DNA of 10,781 nt from Spirochaetaceae bacterium (GTDB lineage Bacteria; Spirochaetota; Spirochaetia; Treponematales; Breznakiellaceae). The notes beneath the pieces are model-generated. The model saw only the letters and a list, made by a program, of their open reading frames with translations. It had not been told where the DNA came from and ran no database searches. Shown piece by piece: positions 6,442-10,781 of the stretch. The DNA is taken from the NCBI GenBank assembly GCA_031279965.1, contig JAITHM010000107.1, positions 1 to 10,781 on the forward strand. Reading direction: 5' to 3'. A program made the position numbers and the translations under genes. Each line of letters opens with the position of its first letter. Position 1 is the stretch's first letter.

Positions 6442-7638
6442 GTGAATATTCTTGGAGTTGTTGAAGAACAGGTTTGTGGGCCAAGCCCAACGGTGATTAA
6501 GGTCATTGGGACAGGCGGCGGCGGATGCAATGCGGTAAACCGTATGATTGAGTGCGGTTTAGGAAATGTGCGGTTTATTGCGGCAAATACAGATTTGCAA
6601 TCGTTAAACCGCTGTAAGTCAGATAACCGGCTTCCTATCGGGTCAAAATTGACACGGGGATTGGGGGCGGGTGGCAAGCCTGTTGTGGGCGAAAATGCCG
6701 CTGTAGAAGACCGCGAGATGCTTATGAATGCGTTGCGCGGCGCTGATATGGTCTTTGTTACAACAGGGATGGGCGGTGGCACGGGAACTGGTTCCGCGCC
6801 GGTTATCGCGCAAATTGCCCGGGAGTGCGGAGCACTTACCGTAGGTGTTGTAACAAAGCCCTTTGAGTTTGAGGGCAAGCATAAGATGCGGCTTGCTGAA
6901 GAAGGAATCGCCAAGATGCGCGAGGCGGTAGACACCCTCATTGTTATTCCCAATCAGCATCTGCTTAAACTTGTAGACCGGCATCTTGGCATGAAGGATG
7001 CTTTCAGAAAGGCCGATGATGTGCTCCGGCAAGGGGTGCAGGGAATTTCTGATCTTATAACTCACGAAGGTGAAATCAATATCGATTTTGCTGATGTGCG
7101 TGAATTCATGATGGGACAGGGTGATGCACTGATGGGGATTGGTACCGGCGCTGGAGAGAATCGCGCTGCTGTTGCCGCACAGGACGCTATGAATAATCCC
7201 ATGCTGGAAGAATCGTCAATAGTCGGCGCAAAGCATGTGCTGGTAAACATTACCGCAAGTGAAAGTTTCTCGTTGCCTGAATATGGAGAAGTTGTTCGGA
7301 TCATTACGGAAAACATTGATGAAAATGCTGTTATTAAGACAGGTCTTGTTATTGATAACAGTCTTGATGACCGGATTATTGTAACCGTGATAGCTACGGG
7401 CTTTCAAAGCAAGGCATCAGTTTCTATTGAACAAAAAAAGAGCGAGGAAAAAGAAAAGGCAAAAAAGGCTGAGCAGCAGGATTTTGTATTTTCTGAAGAT
7501 TTTGAAAAATTCACCGGACAAACGCCGAAAACCGGCGCGGAAAATTCAGGTGATTTTTTTGATATTCCTACTTATTTACGGGAAAAAAAGCCTTATCAGC
7601 TTGTTGATGAAATTGCCCGAAGAAAACAGGCTGGTTAA
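6442..7638 (+). CDS. ftsZ: Cell division protein FtsZ
   Basis: FtsZ is the tubulin-like GTPase that assembles the division ring at midcell. From the chosen start (398 residues) the protein shows the T1 loop IGTGGGGCNAVNRM (22-35), the tubulin signature GGGTGTG (111-117), the T7 catalytic loop NIDFAD (213-218) and a folded core ending near 323. A short charged Lys/Glu-rich linker of about 45 residues follows, then the conserved tail peptide DIPTYLRE (374-381) that binds partners such as FtsA. About 17 residues follow the tail peptide, which often lies nearer the end. I prefer GTG 6442 because GGAGG is five bases before it; ATG 6439 in the same frame is only two bases from it. The open frame continues upstream to a TTG at 6289, but that part covers the promoter and lacks homology. 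First gene of a probable ftsZ-rseP-yjbQ operon. ftsA is not adjacent within the window. Confidence 0.98.
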   Translation: MNILGVVEEQVCGPSPTVIKVIGTGGGGCNAVNRMIECGLGNVRFIAANTDLQSLNRCKSDNRLPIGSKLTRGLGAGGKPVVGENAAVEDREMLMNALRGADMVFVTTGMGGGTGTGSAPVIAQIARECGALTVGVVTKPFEFEGKHKMRLAEEGIAKMREAVDTLIVIPNQHLLKLVDRHLGMKDAFRKADDVLRQGVQGISDLITHEGEINIDFADVREFMMGQGDALMGIGTGAGENRAAVAAQDAMNNPMLEESSIVGAKHVLVNITASESFSLPEYGEVVRIITENIDENAVIKTGLVIDNSLDDRIIVTVIATGFQSKASVSIEQKKSEEKEKAKKAEQQDFVFSEDFEKFTGQTPKTGAENSGDFFDIPTYLREKKPYQLVDEIARRKQAG

Positions 7639-7662
7639 CTGAACGGACAGGGATGGAGTTGC

Positions 7663-8790
7663 GTGGAGCTTACGTTTTTTAAAATTCTTATAGGCCTTTT
7701 TGCCCTGGGAATTGTTGTCTTTGTGCATGAACTGGGGCATTTTCTTGCCGCACGGCTTACCGGCATTCATGTTGAAGCATTTTCGATAGGTTGGGGAAAG
7801 CCTTTTTTTAAAAAGAAAATTGGTGAAGTTGAATATCGGCTGGGTGTTTTTCCTGTTGGCGGATACTGCAAAATGGCCGGAGAAGGTGATTATGAAAAAG
7901 CCTGGCAGCAGAACCAAAGCAGTGAACCGTTAGAAAAAGGCACCTATTTTGCCGCACAGCCATGGCAGCGCATCATTACAGCAGGCGCCGGCCCTTTATT
8001 TAACATAATATTCGCTGTACTTGTTTTTACGCTTATCTGGTGGGTTGGGTTTGAATACGAAACAATGGACAATCGTATCTCGTTGGCAGAGGATGCCAGC
8101 ATAGAACGTGATTATCCTGCCAAGCGGGCTGGTTTGCATACCGGTGACCGAATTGTGCAGATTGACGGCGCGGCTGTTGAAAACTTCCGTGATTTACAGC
8201 GTATGGTGGTGATTAGTGCTGAAAAATCGTTGCATTTTGTCGTTGAGCGTGATGGCGAAATACTGGAGTTTGACATTGTGCCGGAATTACAAAAAGAAAA
8301 CGCTGCGGGTATAATCGGTGTGCGCCCTTTTTCATCAGATTTGATACGGTATCATACGCCTGATTATTCACTTGCCGGCGCATTTTGGAAAGGGGCGGAA
8401 GAGACGCTGGTCATGCTGGTCTCGACAATACGCGGATTTCGCCTTCTTTTTAGCGGGATAGATCTTACAAAATCAGTTTCCGGCCCGGCGCGTATTACAT
8501 GGATGGCGGGAGAGATTGCCACGGAAGGTTTTGGTCAGGGAGTGGGTGATGGTTTACGGCTACTTGCGAACTTTCTTGCGCTTATTTCAATCGCACTTGG
8601 CGTAACGAACCTTCTCCCATTGCCCATACTGGATGGCGGAGCGATTGTGCTTTTCCTTGTCGAAATGATCCGCCGCCGCCGCCTGAGTCCGCGTGTTTTT
8701 GCCTGCGTGCAGACGGCCGGTATTATCATTATTGCCGGACTTATGATACTTGCTTTAACTGGCGATGTTCTGTTTTTTATGAACAAATAG
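7663..8790 (+). CDS. rseP: Site-2 (RseP/RasP-type) membrane zinc metalloprotease
   Basis: RseP-type proteases cut within transmembrane segments: anti-sigma factors already trimmed by a site-1 protease, and leftover signal peptides. The zinc site HELGH is at 22-26 in the first membrane segment, and the third ligand Asp324 lies in LLPLPILDGG (317-326). GGYCKMAGE (66-74) and AGAGPLFN (107-114) are also family-typical. A single PDZ domain occupies roughly 135-210, with PAKRAGLHTGDRIVQIDG at 152-169; E. coli RseP has two, so at 375 residues this is the shorter form common outside the gammaproteobacteria. Other membrane segments are near 103-130, 300-320 and 349-370. The start is GTG 7663 with GGAG four bases before it; the ATG at 7653 is in another frame. 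It lies 24 bases after ftsZ without a terminator. Its usual isoprenoid/lipid neighbours (dxr, cdsA) are absent. Confidence 0.95.
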   Translation: MELTFFKILIGLFALGIVVFVHELGHFLAARLTGIHVEAFSIGWGKPFFKKKIGEVEYRLGVFPVGGYCKMAGEGDYEKAWQQNQSSEPLEKGTYFAAQPWQRIITAGAGPLFNIIFAVLVFTLIWWVGFEYETMDNRISLAEDASIERDYPAKRAGLHTGDRIVQIDGAAVENFRDLQRMVVISAEKSLHFVVERDGEILEFDIVPELQKENAAGIIGVRPFSSDLIRYHTPDYSLAGAFWKGAEETLVMLVSTIRGFRLLFSGIDLTKSVSGPARITWMAGEIATEGFGQGVGDGLRLLANFLALISIALGVTNLLPLPILDGGAIVLFLVEMIRRRRLSPRVFACVQTAGIIIIAGLMILALTGDVLFFMNK

Positions 8791-8796
8791 GATAAT

Positions 8797-9198
8797 ATGT
8801 TAGTTGAGTTTTCATTACAAACAGACCGTGAAGGATTTTATGATATAAGTTCTTATGCTGCGAAAACCGCCGCTGAATTTTATCGTATTGAAGGCAAGGG
8901 TGATGCCGAATGTCTTGTATATTGTCCTCATACTACCGCTGGCATCACCATTAACGAAAATGCAGACAGCGATGTTATACACGATATGTTGCTTGGACTT
9001 TCGAAGGCATTCCCTGATCGTGCGGAATTTCGTCATGGAGAAGGCAATTCGCATGCTCATCTTAAAGCAAGCTGTGTAGGTTCAAGCGTCCGTGTTATTG
9101 TACGCGACGGTAAACTTTTGCTGGGAACCTGGCAAGGAATCTATTTTTGTGAATTTGACGGCCCACGTCAACGTCGCTATTTTATTCAAATCCATTAA
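8797..9198 (+). CDS. yjbQ: YjbQ/UPF0047-family protein
   Basis: A 133-residue small cytoplasmic protein with the complete family signature: YCPHTTAGITINENAD (42-57), HGEGNSHAHLKAS (80-92) and LGTWQGIYFCEFDGPRQRRY (109-128). The conserved histidines and Asn/Glu residues form a metal site in a trimer. The family is labelled secondary thiamine-phosphate synthase because members can complement thiE loss weakly; the physiological role is not settled. It starts 6 bases after the rseP stop, with AGGAT overlapping that stop codon as a weak ribosome site, so it is probably translated from the ftsZ-rseP message. Its stop codon abuts the stop of the convergent hisD with no base between. No thiamine gene is nearby. 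Confidence 0.93.
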   Translation: MLVEFSLQTDREGFYDISSYAAKTAAEFYRIEGKGDAECLVYCPHTTAGITINENADSDVIHDMLLGLSKAFPDRAEFRHGEGNSHAHLKASCVGSSVRVIVRDGKLLLGTWQGIYFCEFDGPRQRRYFIQIH

Positions 9199-10470
9199 TT
9201 AAAGCGGCGCTGAATTTCGGGCGCTTGCGGCGGCGGCATGAGCAGCAAGTCCTTCGGCATGAGCGAGACGGGCGGCCACAGGCGCAAGCGCAGCTGCAGC
9301 GATTGGATCTACCCGTTGAAACGAAAGTGCCTTTAAAAAAGTGCCCACCCACAAGCCTCCTGTATAACGGGACGCACGCAGAGTCGGCAGCGTATGATTG
9401 GGGCCTGCGGCATAATCTCCAAACACTTCCGCCGCATATTCTCCAATAAAAAGCGATCCATAGTTTCTAAGCTGAGGAATAAGCGTGTCATTAGTGCGTG
9501 TTTGAAGTTCGAGATGTTCACTTGCCCGCGCATTGGCAAAATCGACGGCCTCGTTAAGGTTTTCCGCAACATGAATTTCGCCAAAATCAGTCCACGAACG
9601 TTGAGCAGTCTGCGCTGTGGCAAGAGTTAAAAGCTGTCGTTCGATTTCTTGCAGAACAGCGGCTGCAAGTTCTGGCGAGGTTGTAACAAGTATTGCTTGG
9701 GCAAGGGAGTCATGTTCACATTGGGCAAGTAAATCAGCAGCGATAAGTGCAGCGTGTGCGCTGTCATCAGCGATAATCAGGATTTCGCTGGGGCCGGCAA
9801 TAAAGTCTATCCCTACCTGACCATAACATTGCCGTTTTGCTTCGGCAACATACGCATTGCCCGGGCCAACAATCAGATCAACAGGTTTTATTTGTTCACT
9901 GCCATAGGCAAATGCAGCAATGGCCTGGGCGCCGCCTACCGCATAAATTTCATGTGCGCCGGCAAGGGTCATTGCGGCAAGTGTTACCGGATGAATTGTT
10001 GAGGTTCCCTTCATCACCGGTGAACAGGCGGCAATGCGGCTTACTCCAGCGACAGATGCCGGAGCTATCAACATTAATGCGGTAGAACAGAGCGGATACG
10101 CCCCGCCAGGCACATAGCAACAAACTGAATCAACAGGAATCAAGCGATGTCCAAGAGTTAATCCCGGCGTAGGCGAAAATGAAGGGATTTCATGAATGCT
10201 TGCCCGCTGTGCCTCGGCGAAGGTCTTTACTGCCTCTAGCGCATATTCAAGCGCTGCGCGGTCATCGGCAGCAAGTGAATCGAGCGCTGCCTTCGCTTCA
10301 TTGGCGCTCACTCGTAAAAAACGCCGTTCTGAGCCATCAAACTGCCGGGAAAATTCAAGAATTGCTTCATCGCCATGTGCCCTCACCTGATCAATAAGAG
10401 CGCTTACGGTATCTTGAAGCTCCTGCGTTTGCAGTGCCGGACGTGACTTTGAACCTTTAAGCGCCTTCAT
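9199..10470 (-). CDS. hisD: Histidinol dehydrogenase (HisD family)
   Basis: HisD carries out the last two steps of histidine synthesis, oxidising L-histidinol to histidine with two NAD+. All catalytic and zinc positions known from E. coli align at a steady offset: Gln250 and His253 (QCEHD), Ser228 (AGPSE), Glu318-His319 (SEHLEL), Asp352 (GDYAAGPNH), His359, Glu406 and His411 (HAEGLAAH). The Rossmann-type stretches VPGGAYPLCSTALM (120-133), AVGGAQAIAAFAYG (177-190) and VGPGNAYVAEAKRQ (201-214) are also present. At 423 residues it is near the usual 430, lacking a few N-terminal residues. The ATG at 10470 has only a weak GAG-centred ribosome site. No other his gene adjoins it; it follows tRNA-Val by 34 bases. 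HisD paralogues such as sulfopropanediol dehydrogenase (HpsN) share the fold, and YPLCSTALM and AYVAEAKR are compatible with them, so the substrate is less certain than the family. The C-terminus is unusually Ala-rich. Confidence 0.88.
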   Translation of the reverse strand: MKALKGSKSRPALQTQELQDTVSALIDQVRAHGDEAILEFSRQFDGSERRFLRVSANEAKAALDSLAADDRAALEYALEAVKTFAEAQRASIHEIPSFSPTPGLTLGHRLIPVDSVCCYVPGGAYPLCSTALMLIAPASVAGVSRIAACSPVMKGTSTIHPVTLAAMTLAGAHEIYAVGGAQAIAAFAYGSEQIKPVDLIVGPGNAYVAEAKRQCYGQVGIDFIAGPSEILIIADDSAHAALIAADLLAQCEHDSLAQAILVTTSPELAAAVLQEIERQLLTLATAQTAQRSWTDFGEIHVAENLNEAVDFANARASEHLELQTRTNDTLIPQLRNYGSLFIGEYAAEVFGDYAAGPNHTLPTLRASRYTGGLWVGTFLKALSFQRVDPIAAAALAPVAARLAHAEGLAAHAAAASARNSAPL

Positions 10471-10504
10471 ATCTATCTGTTCTCGTGTGTTTTACCTGCA
10501 AGTA

Positions 10505-10578
10505 TGGGCGCTAGAGGATTCGAACCTCTGACATCCACGGTGTAAACGTGGCGCTCTAACCAACTGAGCCAAGCGCCC
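10505..10578 (-). tRNA. tRNA-Val, anticodon TAC: tRNA-Val(UAC)
   Basis: A 74-base cloverleaf on the minus strand. The acceptor GGGCGCT pairs fully with AGCGCCC, the anticodon stem CCACG/CGTGG encloses TTTACAC with anticodon TAC at 10544-10542, and the T arm is AGAGG-TTCGAAT-CCTCT. The discriminator is A as expected for Val. CCA is not encoded. hisD begins 34 bases downstream on the same strand with no hairpin between them. Confidence 0.97.
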
Positions 10579-10586
10579 CATACCGT

Positions 10587-10615
10587 ATCCTACACCCTTA
10601 AAGCACGTCCGTCAA
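10587..10615 (-). promoter_or_regulatory. Candidate sigma-70 promoter for tRNA-Val (and probably hisD)
   Basis: On the minus strand TTGACG (10615-10610) and TAGGAT (10592-10587) are spaced by exactly 17 bases and would start transcription a few bases before the tRNA 5' end at 10578. The 34 bases between the tRNA and hisD are too short for a full separate promoter and show no match, so hisD most likely depends on this one. Confidence 0.65.
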
Positions 10616-10629
10616 CCTGCAGTGATGCC

Positions 10630-10658
10630 TTGGGGAAGAGAGGAGAATTTGGTATAGT
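10630..10658 (+). promoter_or_regulatory. Candidate promoter for the HrpA-like helicase gene
   Basis: TTGGGG (10630-10635), a 17-base spacer and TATAGT (10653-10658). The start site would fall at about 10665, at or one base from the ATG at 10666, implying a leaderless or nearly leaderless message. The -35 is poor. It is back to back with the tRNA-Val promoter, with 14 bases between the two -35 boxes. Confidence 0.4.
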
Positions 10659-10665
10659 GCGGGGA

Positions 10666-10781
10666 ATGAAATACACTGAACTTCCTGTTTACAAACACAA
10701 AGACCTGATTTTAGACGCGCTGCGGGAGAACCAGGCGGTCGTGGTGGAGAGCCCGACCGGCTCCGGCAAGACCACGCAGCT
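10666..10781 (+). CDS. DEAH-box RNA helicase, HrpA-like (partial, only the N-terminus in window)
   Basis: Thirty-eight full codons from ATG 10666 to the right edge. LPVYKHKDLILDAL followed by VVVESPTGSGKTTQ (25-38) is the lead-in and Walker A motif (motif I) of DEAH-box helicases of the HrpA group; the TGSGKTTQL form distinguishes them from DinG/XPD-type helicases, although ESPTG is also seen there. ATP binding would drive RNA unwinding or remodelling in the cytoplasm. GGGG ends only one base from the ATG, too close for a normal ribosome site, and AGGAG lies 20 bases away, in keeping with the near-leaderless promoter geometry. Codons 1-16 have mixed third positions like the neighbouring genes, but codons 17-38 all end in G or C. 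Confidence 0.8.
   Translation, partial: MKYTELPVYKHKDLILDALRENQAVVVESPTGSGKTTQ

Noticed and set aside
6252..6953. Minus-strand open frame of 233 codons over the start of ftsZ
   Set aside because: Ser/Pro-rich antisense translation of the conserved FtsZ core; no independent support.

Overview
The window is an ordinary, gene-dense stretch of bacterial chromosome holding nine protein genes (two cut by the window edges) and two tRNA genes. No mobile element, CRISPR array, rRNA or phage gene was seen. Moderate GC, site-2 protease RseP, pyruvate phosphate dikinase and the overall style of the FtsZ, flavin reductase and helicase proteins suggest a diderm anaerobe or fermenter. My best guess is a spirochaete of the Treponema type, but this is an impression from protein flavour and no sequence search supports it.

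Left block (1-6182), all on the minus strand and read right to left: a flavin reductase-like flavoprotein, tRNA-Ser(GCU), ppdK, a GT-C-type membrane glycosyltransferase, and a NIF3/YbgI-family protein running off the left edge. ppdK, the glycosyltransferase and nif3 are separated by only 35 and 7 bases and probably share a transcript. The tRNA-Ser to ppdK gap holds a strong two-part inverted repeat that looks like an attenuator or terminator hairpin.

Centre (6183-9198), plus strand: a 259-base divergent intergenic region with nested dyads, a consensus TTGACA -35 box and a run of seven G, followed by ftsZ, rseP and yjbQ with gaps of 24 and 6 bases, a likely operon. The group links cell division, membrane proteolysis and a small metabolic or repair enzyme. 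ftsA is not adjacent in this window.

Right block (9199-10781): hisD on the minus strand meets yjbQ tail to tail with no base between the stop codons. It lies 34 bases downstream of tRNA-Val(UAC), so the two may be co-transcribed from the tRNA promoter. Back to back with that promoter is the start of a DEAH-box HrpA-like helicase on the plus strand. Its codon use changes abruptly to GC-ending codons after about codon 16.

I found no convincing novel system. The points most worth checking are the codon-use switch at the right edge, the hairpin and small ORF in the ppdK leader, the Ser/Ala-rich insert in the glycosyltransferase, and the poly-G tracts in nif3 and the ftsZ leader.
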